Shown here: positions 22,820-35,870 of the stretch, piece after piece
How the letters are laid out: each line of letters opens with the position of its first letter
Numbering within the stretch: position 1 is the first letter of the stretch
DNA from: Lepus europaeus
Lineage: Eukaryota > Chordata > Mammalia > Lagomorpha > Leporidae
Reading direction: 5' to 3'
Assembly: GCF_033115175.1 (NCBI RefSeq)
Contig: NC_084839.1
Location: forward strand, 38,859,501 to 38,923,500
DNA: 64,000 nucleotides
Notes under the pieces: generated by a model
Database searches by the model: none
Told to the model about the DNA's origin: nothing
The model's input: only the letters and a program-made list of their open reading frames with translations
Made by a program: the position numbers and the translations under genes

Positions 22820-23112
22820 TTTTTTTTTTTACGATTTATTTATTTATTCATTTATTTGAAAGGCAGAGAGAGAGAGATGGAGAGAGATTCCATTCGTTGA
22901 TTCAGTCCCCAAATGGCCAGGAGCTTCATCCAGGCCTCCTACGTGTGTGCAGAGGTCTAAGGCCTTGGGCCATCTTCCTTCCACTGCTTTCCCAGGTGCA
23001 TTAGCAGGGAGCTGGATAGGAAGTGGAGCAGCCAACACTTGAACCAACACCCATATGGGATTCTGGCATTGCAGGCAGAGGCTTAACCTTCTATACCACA
23101 GTGCCAGCCCCC
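22820..23112 (-). mobile_element. CSINE
   Basis: Reverse copy with diverged TSD accaatgatt / actaatgatc. Confidence 0.9.
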
Positions 23113-23759
23113 AAAACTAATGATCATTAGTAATAACAGTCCTTTTTGAATAAGCTGAAGCTTATCACATGAGCCTATTAGGAGACTCAATGTGGTTAAG
23201 GATGTACTCGATTTCAGCTACATCATTTGCTACCTACCTACCTAGAACTGCTCTTGTTTTTTTAACTGAGACTGCTCCTGTGATTTTTAGCTGTCAAACT
23301 GTGTAACAGCTGTTTTTACAGGCCCCCTGGGAGTTCTCACCTGCTGCTATTTCCCAGGTGGATAGAACACAATTCAAATGGCACTTAATATCCTTGCAAA
23401 ATGCCACACTCACGGAATGGAAACTTTGAATCAGAGGCTCGCCAAATCGAGCAGGAAAGCCTGGCCTTTGGCAATCAGCTACTCAATACAACCTGAACCA
23501 TCAGCCTTCAGATTAAAGCAAGATCACTGTGCGTTCTGGACCCGTTGGATGTAGTTTCCAAAGAAAATAACTGTCCACGGTAGACAAACAGCAGCAGTGA
23601 GGAGACCTCAGGTCATGTGCAACAACAGGGTTAAGTCCCAGAACTGATTTCAAGGCCAGTACTACTGCAGGACAGCCATGGTTGCTGGCTCATCTGGTAA
23701 TCTGGAACCAGGATTACTGTTCTACCAGGGGGTCACCTACATAAAACAAGGATCCCCAG
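23113..23759. other. Non-repeat intergenic DNA
   Basis: No gene or repeat recognised. Confidence 0.4.
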
Positions 23760-23905
23760 TTAGAAGAGACCTAGGCTTGGATTCCAGCTGAGCCTCAGGG
23801 AACATTACACAGACCCTGAGACAGACAGCTGCTTTATCTGAAAGAAGCGGTTAACAATACCCAGCTCATAGGATTACCACAAAGACTGAGCAGCATGCCT
23901 TACTC
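23760..23905 (+). repeat. MIR-like fragment
   Basis: Weak MIR order: gcttggattccagctgagc, ctgctttatctgaaag, acccagctcataggatta. Confidence 0.5.
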
Positions 23906-24098
23906 ACTTAATCTGGGTCGTACAGGGCCAGTACTCACAGTGCCCACAGTGACAAATCACCCTGACCTTGCCAACAAGAGGTCAGTTTAGACAGTTTGGC
24001 AATCAAAAACAAAAACAAACAAACAAAAATAGGCCAATTCTTTAAATCTCTAAGTTATATTCCTCACCCAGACCCACTCTTGTTCAAATGTAAGTTTT

Positions 24099-24435
24099 GG
24101 CCGGCGCCGTGGCTTAACAGGCTAATCCTCTGCCTTGCGGCGCCGGCACACCGGATTCTAGTCCCGGTTGGGGCGCCGGATTCTATCCTGGTTGCCCTCT
24201 TCCAGGCCAGCTCTCTGCTATGGCCCGGGAGTGCAGTGGAGGATGGCCCAAGTCCTTGAGCCCTGCACCCGCATGGGAGACCAGGAGAAGCACCTGGCTC
24301 CTGGCTTTGGATCAGTGAGATGCGCCGGCCGCAGCGGCCATTGGAGGGTGAACCAACGGCAAAAAGGAAGACCTTTTTCTCTCTCTCTCTCACTATCCAC
24401 TCTGCCTGTCAAAAAAAAAAAAAAAAAAAAAAAAC
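24099..24435 (+). mobile_element. CSINE2
   Basis: TSD gtaagtttt at 24090-24098 and 24438-24446; no subfamily duplication. Confidence 0.96.
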
Positions 24436-24464
24436 ACGTAAGTTTTATGAAAACATACTGATAA

Positions 24465-24814
24465 GCCGGCACCGTGGCTCAACAGGCTAATCCTCTGCCT
24501 AGCGGCGCCGGCACACCAGGTTCTAGTCCCGGTCGGGGCGCCAGATTCTGTCCTGGTTGCCCCTCTTCCAGGCCAGCCCTCTGCTATGGCCCGGGAGTGC
24601 AGTGGAGGATGGCCCAAGTGCTTGGGCCCTGCACCCCATGGGAGACCAGGAGAAGCACCTGGCTCCTGCCTTCGGATCAGCGCGGTGTGCCGGCCGCAGC
24701 ATGCTAGCTGCAGCGGCCATTGGAGGGTGAACCAACAGCAAAGGAAAACCTTTCTCTCTGTCTCTCTCTCTCTCAGTGTGCACTCTGCCTGTCAAAAATT
24801 AAAAAAAAAAAAAA
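24465..24814 (+). mobile_element. CSINE2, duplication-bearing
   Basis: Lies under 30 bases from the previous copy, same orientation. TSD core atactgat at 24455-24462 and 24815-24822. Confidence 0.95.
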
Positions 24815-25004
24815 ATACTGATGTGTTTTATGAGAATGGTTTGCCATTCAAAGGAAAAGAATTCCATGGGAGTGAAAAACAAATCCTGAATTAGGACAAT
24901 CTGATCTCGTTTTTGGAGGGGGGAAAAATCACCATCTTGATATGCAGACATTAAAAAGCGCACAGAAGGAAATATGCCAAATATTAAAAATGGTGATCTG
25001 AGTT

Positions 25005-25090
25005 TATGTGTTCACTTGACAAGCATGTATTAAGCTGCAGTTATGTGCTGGCCTCCATGCTAGGTGGGGAGACTAGAGCAGTTAATGTTA
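25005..25090. repeat. Possible ancient LINE/MIR 3' fragment
   Basis: attaagctgcagttatgtgctgg ... catgctaggtggggag resembles the common 'tgtgccaggcactgtgctagg' motif of old repeats, but the match is short. Confidence 0.35.
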
Positions 25091-25250
25091 GTTTGCTATT
25101 CTGATAAACTCCTAAGCACAGTACAGCAGCGATGATAATAAAGGAAGATGGATGGGATGAGAGAATATCTAATGCATCTAATCTAGTATAGGAGCCAACG
25201 AGGCCTCCAAAAAAGGAACATTTAAACCAATACCTGAAGAATTAATGGGA

Positions 25251-25563
25251 AGGGCTGGTGCTATGGCAGAGTAGATTAGGCATCCACCTGCGGTGCCGGC
25301 ATCCTATTTGAGTACAGGTTCAAGTCCCATTGCTCCATTTCCGATCCAGCTCTCTACTGTGGTCTGGGAAGGCAGTGGAAATTCAAGTCCTTGGCCTCTG
25401 CACCCATGTGGGAGACCCAGAGAAACTCCTGGCTCCTGGCTGGCTGTGGCCATTTGTGGAGTGAACCAGTGGATGGAAGACCTCCTCCCCACCCCCACCT
25501 CTCTGTCACTCTGCCTTTCAAATAAATAAATAAATCTTAAAAACAAAAACAAAAAACAAAGAA
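25251..25563 (+). mobile_element. CSINE
   Basis: TSD agaattaatggga (25238-25250) / agaataatggga (25564-25575). Confidence 0.94.
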
Positions 25564-25686
25564 AGAATAATGGGAATCTGCTAAACATTTGGATGGGCCT
25601 GTGAAGCTGTGAAGTTCCAGGTGGTTTTAATTTACTTTCTTAATGAACACAATGCTTTAAATCATTATTGTTCTGCTGGTGGTAAC

Positions 25687-26009
25687 TATTTATTTATTTA
25701 TTTATTTATTTATTTATTTGAAAGAGTTACAGAGAGAGGAGGAGAGGTAGAGAGAGGTCTTCCATTGCTGGTTCACTCCCCAATTGGCTGCAACAGCTGG
25801 AGCTGTGTCAATCTGAAGCTAGAATCCAGGAGCTTCTGGGTCTCCCACATGGGTGCAGGGGCCCAAAGAGTTGGGCCATCTTCTACTGCTATCCCAGGCC
25901 ATAGCAGAGAGCGGGATTGGAAGGGGGGCAGCTGGGACACCAACCAGCATCCATATGGGATGCTGGCACTGCAGGCGGCAGCTTTACCTGCTATGCCACA
26001 GTGGAGGCT
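25687..26009 (-). mobile_element. CSINE
   Basis: (TTTA)n tail side at 25688-25720, 5' end at ccacagtggaggc. Confidence 0.92.
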
Positions 26010-26021
26010 CTCCAATGACAA

Positions 26022-26320
26022 CTTTTTAAAATAAGTGTTTATTTGCTTATTTTTCACTTGAAAGAGTGACAGAAGAAGAGAGAAAGACATTTTCCATCTA
26101 CTGTTTCACTTCCCAAAAGACTGCAACAGCTGGGGTTGAGTTAGGACTAAGCCAGGAATCAAGTCTCCAAGTAGGAGGACCCACCTCCATTCTCTGCTGC
26201 CACCCAGGCACATCAGCAGGACAATGGATTGGAAGCTAAGGCAGGACTTGATCCCAGCTCCCAGGATGTAACTGTCCCAAAATGGCACCTTAATTTGCTG
26301 TGCCACAATGCCCACTCCCT
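26022..26320 (-). mobile_element. Old CSINE
   Basis: Diverged reverse copy ending gccacaatgcccactccc. Confidence 0.82.
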
Positions 26321-26467
26321 GGTAATATTTGCTTAATTCAGGGCAGAATATGGTTTCTGATCATACTAGAGATTGTAGTCAATTTCCCAGTGTTTACCTG
26401 GGGCCAGATGTGGGCTAGGAGATGAAAAGGAGGAAGAATCTAAATAGCCAAGAATCTTGGCACTGTA

Positions 26468-26841
26468 GGCCGGCGCCGTGGCTCAACAGGCTAATCCTCC
26501 GCCTAGCGGCGCCAGCACACCAGGTTCTAGTGCTGGTTGGGGCGCCGGATTCTGTCCCGGTTGCCCCTCTTCCAGGCCAGCTCTCTGCTATGGCCCAGGA
26601 GTGCAGTGGAGGATGGCCCAAGTGCTTGGGCCCTGCACCCCATGGGAGACCAGGAGAAGCACCTGGCTCCTGCCTTTGGATCGGTACGGTGCGCCGGCCA
26701 CAGTGCGCCGGCTGCGGCGGCCATTGGAGGGTGAACCAACGGCAAAAGGAAGACCTTTCTCTCTGTCTCTCTCTCTCACTGTCCACTCTGCCTGTCAAAA
26801 AAAACAAAAACAAAAACAAAAAAACAAAACAAAACAAAAAA
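26468..26841 (+). mobile_element. CSINE2, duplication-bearing
   Basis: Perfect 16-bp TSD aagaatcttggcactg at 26450-26465 and 26842-26857; long (CAAAA)n tail. One of the youngest-looking insertions. Confidence 0.97.
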
Positions 26842-26906
26842 AAGAATCTTGGCACTGGAAAGAACCTCAGAAAACAACAAATTCTCTCAGTCAAAAAACA
26901 GACCCC

Positions 26907-27238
26907 AGAGCAGGCGTTTGGCACAGAAGTTAAGATGCTACTTGAATGGCTATATCAGAGTGCCTGGGTTTGAATCCCAGTTCCACTCCTGATTCCAGCT
27001 TCGTGCTAATGCACCCCTGGGAAGCAGCAGGTGATGGCTCAAGTACTTGGATCCCTGCCACCTACATAGGAGACCCAGATTGAGTTCTAGGCTCCTGGAT
27101 TTCCTGGTTCATGGCTCCAGCCTGGCGCAGCCCTGGCTGTTGCAGCCATTTGGGGAGTGAACCAGCAGATGGAAGATGTCTCTTCCTGTATCTCACTGCT
27201 GCTTGGCCTTTCAAATAAATAAATACATACATCTTTAA
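26907..27238 (+). mobile_element. Old CSINE
   Basis: gagcaggcgtttggcacag to ggcctttcaaataaataaat. Confidence 0.87.
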
Positions 27239-27269
27239 GAAGAAAAAGGAGGAAAGGCTCTGAGTTTAG

Positions 27270-28255
27270 TACTGATGCTGATACTGGTACACCATGCTCA
27301 CAGCCACATCCACTTAGGAAGCCACCACCTGCAGCCTCAGCCCCAGGAGGGACTTCTGCAAAGCCCCTACAGGCTCCTGGTTGCTGAATCCAATGTGCAG
27401 TTTTCAGTCTTCACCTTTCTCAACACGCTGGACCCCTTTCCTCGACTGGTCCCATGTGGTGGTCTCCAGGGGCCAACCTAGGCTACTTCCTGTACTCCAT
27501 CACTCACTCAGGGAAATTTTTCATATGCTTTTCAAATGAGCTCCTTCTGCTTCTATCTACAAGCCAACAGCTCCCCCCAATCCTGACTGTTGGGTGACTC
27601 TAGATGGGACCTCTCCCCAGGCCTCCAGGCACAGAGCCTCCAGCCTGCAGTTAGTTCCATTTGGATACTGCCCAAGGTCCCCAAATCCTTATGTCTAAAC
27701 CAGAACTCTTCCCACCAGAGGTGCCACTGGCTCCTGAATCCACTCTCAACGCCTCCCCCTACCTGGATGATGACAATAGCTTCCTAACTGACCTCACAGT
27801 CCCCAGTCTCTTCTTCCTTAAGTACAAACCCTCCCATTTCACTCTCTGCTTTGAGGCCTTCGATGGCTCTGAAACTACAGGATAAAGCCTACCCCTCAGG
27901 AGGCTCATGGGGACCTCCCCTAATCTGGACCTTGCCTACCCATAGGCACCCCTCCCAAGCCTGTCTGTGTACCCACTCAGCCCAGTGTGACTGCGCAAAC
28001 AAGCCAACCCCCTCTGTAAGTGAGCCCCGTAAGTGCTGTGCATCCTTAAAGCTCTGTCTCCCTGAAGGCTTCCTGAACTGCTGAGCTGATTGACTGACCT
28101 CTGGCTCTCACAGCAGCTTTCATAACCTCTGTGCCCTGCCTAGCTCTCTCTAATGTTTTATTACTGCCTCTCCCCACCAGGAGCTGCTTATGCACAGGGA
28201 GTGTGTCTTCCGCATGCGTGGCAAGGCCCTGGCACAGAGGGAAATGAGGCAAGAG
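27270..28255 (+). repeat. LINE-2 3' region
   Basis: Order and wording fit L2: ggatgatgacaatagcttcc, ctaatctggaccttgcctac, ccctgaaggcttcctgaac, taatgttttattactg, caaggccctggcacagag. No open reading frame survives. Confidence 0.7.
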
Positions 28256-31200
28256 GCAGGAAACAAACCAAGTGATGACAGGAACTTGTTAGGATGACTA
28301 GGAAGTGTTTGCTTGTATTTTCTTTCCTGCTTTCTATATTGTCTAGCATGTGGATTATACGATTTGTGTATATTTTAAAAAGGAACTTGTTTTTAAAATG
28401 CACCCAATCTCTCCCGGCTAGCTCCTATAAAAGAACCTGCTAAATTAAAATCACTCTTGAGTTCCTCTCTCCCCAGGCCCCTCAGGCTCCTCACAAGACC
28501 CCCACCACCTTGAGCTCCACACATTTTTAGAACTTGGCAAGGAAAAAAGGCTGACTTCGACATTTCGGCAGACAGAAGGACCCCCCCCCCCCCACACACA
28601 CACACAAATGCCTTGGCCTTGAAAAGGTTACATTTTGCTTGGAGCTAAGTGCCAAAACCCATTTTTGGCCAAACTTTCATCAGAGGCTAATCACAAGGGA
28701 AGAGACTTTTAACAGACTTGGCCTAAGATCCATCAAAGATAGAGATGACTATGATATCTGTTGCCTTGAGACAACAATGAAAGATGAGGGAGGACGACTC
28801 AAAATTCTTTTTTAAACAATAACATTAATTTCCTTAAGTAACCAACATCTCAACCACACACACCAGCTTGCATGTCTTTTAAATCTGTGATTGAGTAATC
28901 CCAACAATATAAGTCTGACATTTGCCATTATTTGTCCTTAAAAGAAAACAAACCCAATTAGTTCCAAAAATAAAATACAAAGAAAAACTCTGATGAAAAG
29001 CAAATCCCGTAGCTTAGAAATCATCACTCTGATTAACAGCACATAAGTGTTACCTGACTGATGCACTTCTACCTTAAACACAATTATCGCACATTTCTTG
29101 GGATTTCCCACTGGGTTTTTAGTTTGTGCCCAGATCTTTAATAGCAGTTAATCAAAGGGAACCTTGCCTCTCATGTCAATCAGGGAGACCCTGGGGGGAA
29201 GTGTCAGGACCTGGCTCAACAGCTGCCCTGGAAGGCACTTGGCTCTCTGAACTCAGAAGTCCCAGTGTCCACTCCTGAAGGGCTGGTTTTCACTCTCCAG
29301 CCCAGGGCCAGGGCCTCTGCCTGCAGGAAACCCTGTCTGGCACTGCCGACCTGCTTCTGGGGGATGCATCCACTGTGCTGTTGGCAGTGTAAGACAAGGC
29401 ACCTCTGGGTGGTGGGGTGGAAACACCACCCACAGCGAGGGTCCCAGGAGACAGTGGCTCTGTGGCAGGGCCACTGTAGTGTAAGAAGGTCACCTCTGGA
29501 ATCACTCCCTCCAGGAAGTGGAGATAGTAGGTGAGTGTGGTGTGGACAGGGATGGGAAGAGAACGACTGGGGATGAAGGGGGCAGTGGGGAGGGTCATGT
29601 GGCCTTTGTACTAGAACCGAAAGGGTCTCGCAGAAATGTCTGTCATTGAGAATATAAATGCAAGCAAGCAGCAGCTCTCAGAAGGTGCTGTTCTAAGACT
29701 GCTGGTCCCACTCTTTGTATGTTGGGTGCCCGTGGTACAGACGACCATCCCCCACACGCTGACTTCATACAGATCCCTTATGTCCTTACTATAGAGAAGA
29801 GGAGCCAAAGGGAGGGGAAAAATACAAAAGCAGGTCAGAGGAGGGTCACACGATCACTGCACGGCCACAGAATGCACAGAAACGCCTCTAGAGCCAGCAG
29901 ACACCGTTGTGTTCCATCCACCAGCAGTTTGTTGCAAAGGGAAGTTTTGGTTGCAAGCAAAAGGGAAGTAAGTCCCCCGAATGGACTTCACCAATTAATG
30001 GAGTCAGCTCAACAGATTAACATACATGGAGTATCGGTTGTGGGTGGCCCAAAGTCAAAATTTATTAGCTAACCAAATATTCAGGCTATACAGTATTTTT
30101 ATGTGCATATAACATATTTATATCATAACAAAGTTAACTTTTTATAAAATACTATTTCCTTAAGGACTGAATATGCTTAAAAAGCTTTAGCCACAAATTA
30201 ATAAAATGCTTGATACACATTTTCAGGAACTATTAAAGACTGGACATAAATACATAAATAACATGACCTGGTAAGAAAAGCTATGAGCCAAATGACTTAT
30301 ACTTTACTAATCTCATATTAAAGCAGAAAACAAAATTATGTCACATAAATTGAACAGATTTTAAGAATCTTTTTATTAGAAGATAAAAGCTATGTCCACT
30401 TAAACCATCATTCCCAGAAGAGCTACCCAACAATCTAGTCCCTTAAATTCCAAGCTTTAATACCATCTTTATTGTCCAAATGACCTTCCCTGTGGGTTGA
30501 CACAGTACATCTGGTCCTTCCGTGACATATGCAGTGGCCATTAATGATGACAATTAGCAGTAATTATTTATACATACAGGAACTAGTGGAAAGACCTCAC
30601 ATATATGAATCATTATTACTGCCACTGAGAACAGGGTCAATGGGACAACAGTTCCCACCAACAACATGTGTGATCTGTTCCATGTCTTGCTCTCTTTGGC
30701 AATAAAGGTGGACACCATATTTTTTTTTCTGAAACATTTTTCATGTTGAAAATACTTTTTATCCAGGTTCAGACTGTTAGTAATAAGGAGACATTTCATC
30801 TCTTTTACTTGCATGGACTTTAACAGGTCCACGTTTACCAGGTGCACAGAAAGAATAACAGGAAAGACCATTTGACCACAGATGGGTGGCAAGACAGAAG
30901 TGCTCTATTTTAAGGCAAATATCTTTATCACATGCATACATAGCAATTTACCCATTAATGAACTTTATCGGATGACAGTACCAAACAAGAAACTGAGGTA
31001 TAACCTTATTCAATATAAATACAAGTGTCACTGAGCATAAAGACATTCTCAACATACTTAACATTTTACCCATAACTACATAGAGAACTCTTCTCAAAGT
31101 TCTGATGGCCAGAAATCTCCCAAGATTCTAAATTCTAGAAAAATACTAGATATTAAATACTCTAATACCTTTGCGATAAGGCTCTCTACATAAGGCTATC

Positions 31201-31341
31201 TTTAATTTAAGGCTACTTCATCTTAGTATCTGAAAAATAGCAAAAATATGCACCAAGATTCAAGCTATTCTGAAGTAAAGAGAAAGGTCTTGGTCTTCCA
31301 AGGGGCGGTGAGGTGATCAGTTTATTGATCAAAATTGAACG
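28256..31341. other. SINE-poor non-repeat block
   Basis: About 3.1 kb with no C repeat. It holds a C10(AC)n tract at 28581-28608, T-rich and AT-rich stretches, and scattered short open frames with no recognised domain. The longest, minus 30554-30892, is discussed in the findings. Confidence 0.5.
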
Positions 31342-31344
31342 TGA

Positions 31345-31678
31345 GGAGCTGGCATTATAGTGCAGTAAGTTAAGCCACCACTTGCCACACCAGCATTCCC
31401 TGTGCGAGTGCTGATTCGAGTCTCTCCTGCTCTGTTTCCAATCTAGCTCCCTGCTAATGTGTCTGGGAAAGTGGCAGATGGTGACCCAACTGCTTGAGCC
31501 CCTGCTACCCACGTGGGAGAACTGAATGGGGTTCCAGGCTCTTGGCTTCTGCCTGGCTCAACCCTGACTATTGTGGTCATTTGGGGAACAAACCATGGAT
31601 GGTGGATCTCTCCCCACTTCCCCCTCCCACCCACTATCTCCCTTTGCCTTTCAAAAAGTAAAAAAATCTTAAAACAAA
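31345..31678 (+). mobile_element. CSINE
   Basis: gagctggcattatagtgca to tttcaaaaagtaaaaaaatc. Confidence 0.9.
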
Positions 31679-33081
31679 AAATTAAATGAGCCAAAAAAAT
31701 TAAATCACATCAAATAAAAAATTTTCCTGTCATTTTTAACATAAAACTGATTTTATTAAATAGTTGTATGTATGAGGTACCTTTTCATGCAAAACATACA
31801 TTTACTTTTATATAAATAACTTAAACAGAATATAATCCACAATGTGGTATTCATAATATACTTTTAAAATCTACACTGTGTGACATTTACAAAAGTAGAT
31901 CTATTACTAACTTTCAAGTTAGAAATGGCCTAACAGTTTCTTTGGAGATTTCCAGTCAATGGCTTTCTAAAATGAAGGGCACAAATCCAAGTCATAGGCC
32001 ATTTGGTGTATTAATGTGCAAGTCATCAGTTTTGGGCCCTGAAAGTGAAAAATGATTGATATAACATAAAGTAGAAGAAGTACATCTCAGATTTCTGTTA
32101 TGGACCAATGACTTACAATGTCTAAGTAGTCTTAATTATTTAATAGTGTGATGCAATGACTTTCAGTGAAAAAAACCAATTACTAACTGTACTCATGTTC
32201 AAAATGTTTTCCTTAAAATGAAAATAGTATTCATTATGCCCACTCAGGTAATGTAATGACATTTGACAACCACTGCACTAATTTCCTCTCCCAAACTCTC
32301 AGTGGCATTAAGAGGGGGAAAAAAAAATTACAATTATTTTCACCTTATAATGCAATCAAGTACTCCAGAAAAATATTGTTCTAAGGGGAAATTTGGCAGG
32401 AACTGCTTATTAAGTTCGCAAATTAGATCAAAGTAAGAGAAGCAGAACAGGATTCAAAAGATTAAAACTACCTAGCTGAATAAATAATAATAACAACAAA
32501 CCTTAAAATAACACTGAGTAACCAGAAAGATCTACAAACCAAATTCGGCCTCCACAGCAACGCCGAGCATCGTGGGGCACGAAGGACCCTCAGGTGTTCC
32601 CTGTCACCTACGTTACAGAGTTGCTCCTCTGCACAGTCTAAGGCTCAGTGCGAGGGGAGAGGAGCAACGCGGTGCAAATACTAAGGGCTTGTTTAGCTGA
32701 AGAGATTTAGAAACCTGCTTACTTAGTTTATGGCCAAACAAGCCACTGACTTCAACTCAAACACTTGAGCTTCTAGAAACGGCCACAAACAGAAACAGCT
32801 TCTGCCCACGGAACGATTCACTCTCAGAACTGTGGCCAATCACAACAGCAATGTGAGTTGTGAGCAAAGCTCATTTTCTGCTCTTGAATATGCCAGACAA
32901 GACAATCACTCTAACACCCAAGAACCTGGGACTTCCCGTGTATTATGTGCAGTCCACAGATGTCACTGACATGGTGGACCAGGGGTGAAGGTCTGTGCAA
33001 AGTCTCTGGGACCAATTATGGCACCTCCTACACCTTCTTCCCGGAGTAACTGCCCTGTCCATACTAATCTCTCCTCACCCC
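31679..33081. other. SINE-free non-repeat block
   Basis: 1.4 kb, AT-rich left and more GC-rich right (about 32530-33060). No gene recognised. Confidence 0.4.
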
Positions 33082-33097
33082 AAAAAGATTGCTTCCC

Positions 33098-33420
33098 TTG
33101 GCTGGCTCACTTGGCTAATCTTCCGCCTGCAGTGCCAGCACCCTGGGTTCTAGTCCCAGTCGGGGCGCCAGATTCTGTCCCGGTTGCTCCTCCTCCAGTC
33201 CAGCTCTCTGCTGTGGCCTGGGAGTGCAGTGGAGGATGGCCCAAGTCCTTGGGCCTTGCACCCCTATGGGAGACCAGGAGAAGTACCTGGCTCCTGGCTT
33301 CAGATCAGCACACCACGCCAGCCATAGCAGCCATTTGGGGAGTTAACCAACCAACCAACCTTTCTCTGTTTCTCTCTCACTGTCTAACTCTGCCTATCAA
33401 AAAAAAAAAAAAAAAAAAAA
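33098..33420 (+). mobile_element. CSINE2, slightly 5' truncated
   Basis: Perfect 16-bp TSD aaaaagattgcttccc at 33082-33097 and 33421-33436. The first few bases of the element are missing. Confidence 0.96.
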
Positions 33421-33436
33421 AAAAAGATTGCTTCCC

Positions 33437-35227
33437 CTAAGCAAGGGGGCCTAGTCTGGAAAACTCTTCCCCAACCCAGGTGACAGGCTAAGCTGACACC
33501 ACATTGGAACCTTAAAGAGGAAGTAGAAAGTCAACAAGAGGGCCCCCAGTGGAGAAGAGAGAAGCAGCAGCAGAAGAGAGAGGGCCATGTGGGTGAGAGT
33601 GACACCAATCCAGATGCTAGGCCCGGAGAGGCAGGCAGGATAACGCCCAGAAAAGCCAGACTCAGCCAGGCACCTGTTGTGTCCTTACAGCAAACACTGC
33701 ATTACCTCCAGTGACCTCAGCATTTCCCTGTAACGAGTGAGCCTATAAACACCGGGAGGAAGATATATTTTTAAGGGATCTGCTGGCTGCAGTTTTTTTT
33801 CCTCTAGGCAAATTTTATTAGAATGACCAAATAAGGTCAAGGATTTATTTTCAGAATACTTAAAAGCATTGTGCAAAAATAAAAGAATTATAAAATATTG
33901 GTACATTATTTTTAATGGAAAAAGTATGAATAATTTTCATTATGCCATAAATTTTAGGAAATGTAGCCTATTCAAGCGTTTAATGAGTTGTAATTGAGGA
34001 TCCTCCTGGTCTGGGAATCAGTTCCTATGAATGGTACTGAATACATTTATTTTACACTGACAGAAAAGTTCACCTGTCTGAAAGCTTTTTGACCTCAACA
34101 TTTTAATAAATACGCAACATTAAAAATGTAGGGTGCCCCAAATCTTGGCTTGTAACTGCATTAGATTTGATATCTACATTTGCACTGAATATTATTAACG
34201 TCTGCCTAGCACATCCACAAGATTTATTTAAAATGTAGCCATCAACCAAAGCCCTTTGAGGCAAATGTACGTAATTAGAGCTCTCAGTATTCACTCAAAT
34301 GCTGCATTAGCAACATAACTCATGAAATGCCAGTAGGGATCCATCCATTAGAAATTAGTCGAACAGGAAAACTTGGAAGTGGTCTTCTAACCATTTGGAG
34401 AAGTGTTAGCTGTACATAATATTGAGCTTTTTCCCTCCACTTATTTTACTGACATGGTTTCCTAAGGGAGTTTCAGAATGATTATATCCATGATGATGCA
34501 TTACATGAAAAGATCTGAGCTTAGCATTTGTGTACAGGATCCTCTGGTTAAACTAAAGAAAAGGTCTTGAGAGAACAGATGGGTTTTTCCTTGTACAAGG
34601 ATCTCTCAGAATATTTGCCAGAGTGAGGCCAGCTGATGGTCATCTCTGTGTACAGGGCCCACCCAGTACAGCAGCAACACTGGTTAAGCAAATATCCTCA
34701 CTATGTGGACACAAAGGATTAAAACAAATTTTTCCAGGGCAATGCTAAGGGGAAATGATGCAGCAATGATCCAGTCTTGTGTCTGAGATACCTTCTTCCC
34801 CCTTCACCTGGTAATTCAGTGGAGCTTGCACCTCCTCTATGTATTCTGGAGCCATGTATAACACTTAACCACTGCTAGGAAAGCCAATCCCAGGAAGCCC
34901 AGACAGGCTCCCTGCTTCTCAAGCCCTTCTACTGAGTTATCACCATGAGAACTGACCTAATGTGAACCATTCAGGGAGATGGAGGTGCCTCCCTCCACAT
35001 TCTCTGGCCTTCTCCCAGGACTCCCTGGAATATATGAATTTGAAAAGCATAAAGTCAGGTAATAAGGAAGCATTAAAACAAACCAGACGACAGAAGCAAA
35101 TCATCTTATATCTCTGTGTCTATATCTGTAGACAAGTGAACACAAACGCAATTAACTTGGGTTAATGAAAAGAATCAGTTTAATAGGCTTAGGAATCATC
35201 AAATATATATCAATTGGAGAGCTGTTT
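33437..35227. other. SINE-free non-repeat block
   Basis: 1.8 kb, AT-rich, only short open frames. No repeat or gene recognised. Confidence 0.4.
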
Positions 35228-35242
35228 AAAAACTATCAACAA

Positions 35243-35543
35243 GGGGCTGGCATTGTGGCACAGCAGGGTAAGCCACTGCCTATGACACTGGCCTCTGTTC
35301 CACTTCCAGTGTAGCTCCCTGCCGCTGCACCTGGGAAAATGGCAGAAGATGGCCCAAGTATCTGGGCCTCTGCCACTCATGTGGGAGACTGGGATGGAAC
35401 TCCTGGCTCCTCGATCTGGCCTGTACCAGCTCCAATCATTGTGATTATTTGGGGAGTGAACCAGCAGATGGAAGAACTCTCTCTCCCTCTCTCTCTGTCT
35501 CCATCTCTGCCTTTCAAATAAATAAATCTTTATTTAAAAAAAT
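35243..35543 (+). mobile_element. CSINE with internal deletion
   Basis: TSD aaaaactatcaacaag / aaaaaccatcaacaag flanks it. The segment after cactggc lacks the usual catcccatatggg...ctgctc text. Confidence 0.92.
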
Positions 35544-35726
35544 TAAAAACCATCAACAAGTAATTCTATGTCTTCAATTTGATTAATATCTTGTAGATAT
35601 AAAAATTCACTTCAATTAAATATATTTTTTTCCTGACATGGTACAATTTAACTTACAACAAATCAGTGTTTCTCTTGATGAAAACATAGTTAGAATCCAA
35701 CATCCTTCCATGATAAAGCACTTAAC

Positions 35727-35870
35727 AATGGCACTGTGGCCTAACAGGTTAAGCTGCTACCTATGGTGCTGGCATCCTAAATGGAGTCCTGGCTGCTCCA
35801 CTTCTGACTCAACTCTCTGCCTCTGCCTCTGCCTCTCTGTAACTCTGCCTTTCAAATAAGTAAATAAATA
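35727..35870 (+). mobile_element. Mini-CSINE, about half deleted
   Basis: The 5' half (aatggcactgtggcctaac ... ctgactcaactctctgc) is joined directly to the 3' end (ctctgtaactctgcctttca), so about 150-200 central bases are gone. A (CA)n tract follows at 35875-35893. Confidence 0.88.

Noticed and set aside
26415-26973. Overlapping 169- and 183-codon frames on both strands
   Set aside because: They are translations of one CSINE2 copy. The same peptide motifs recur at dozens of loci.
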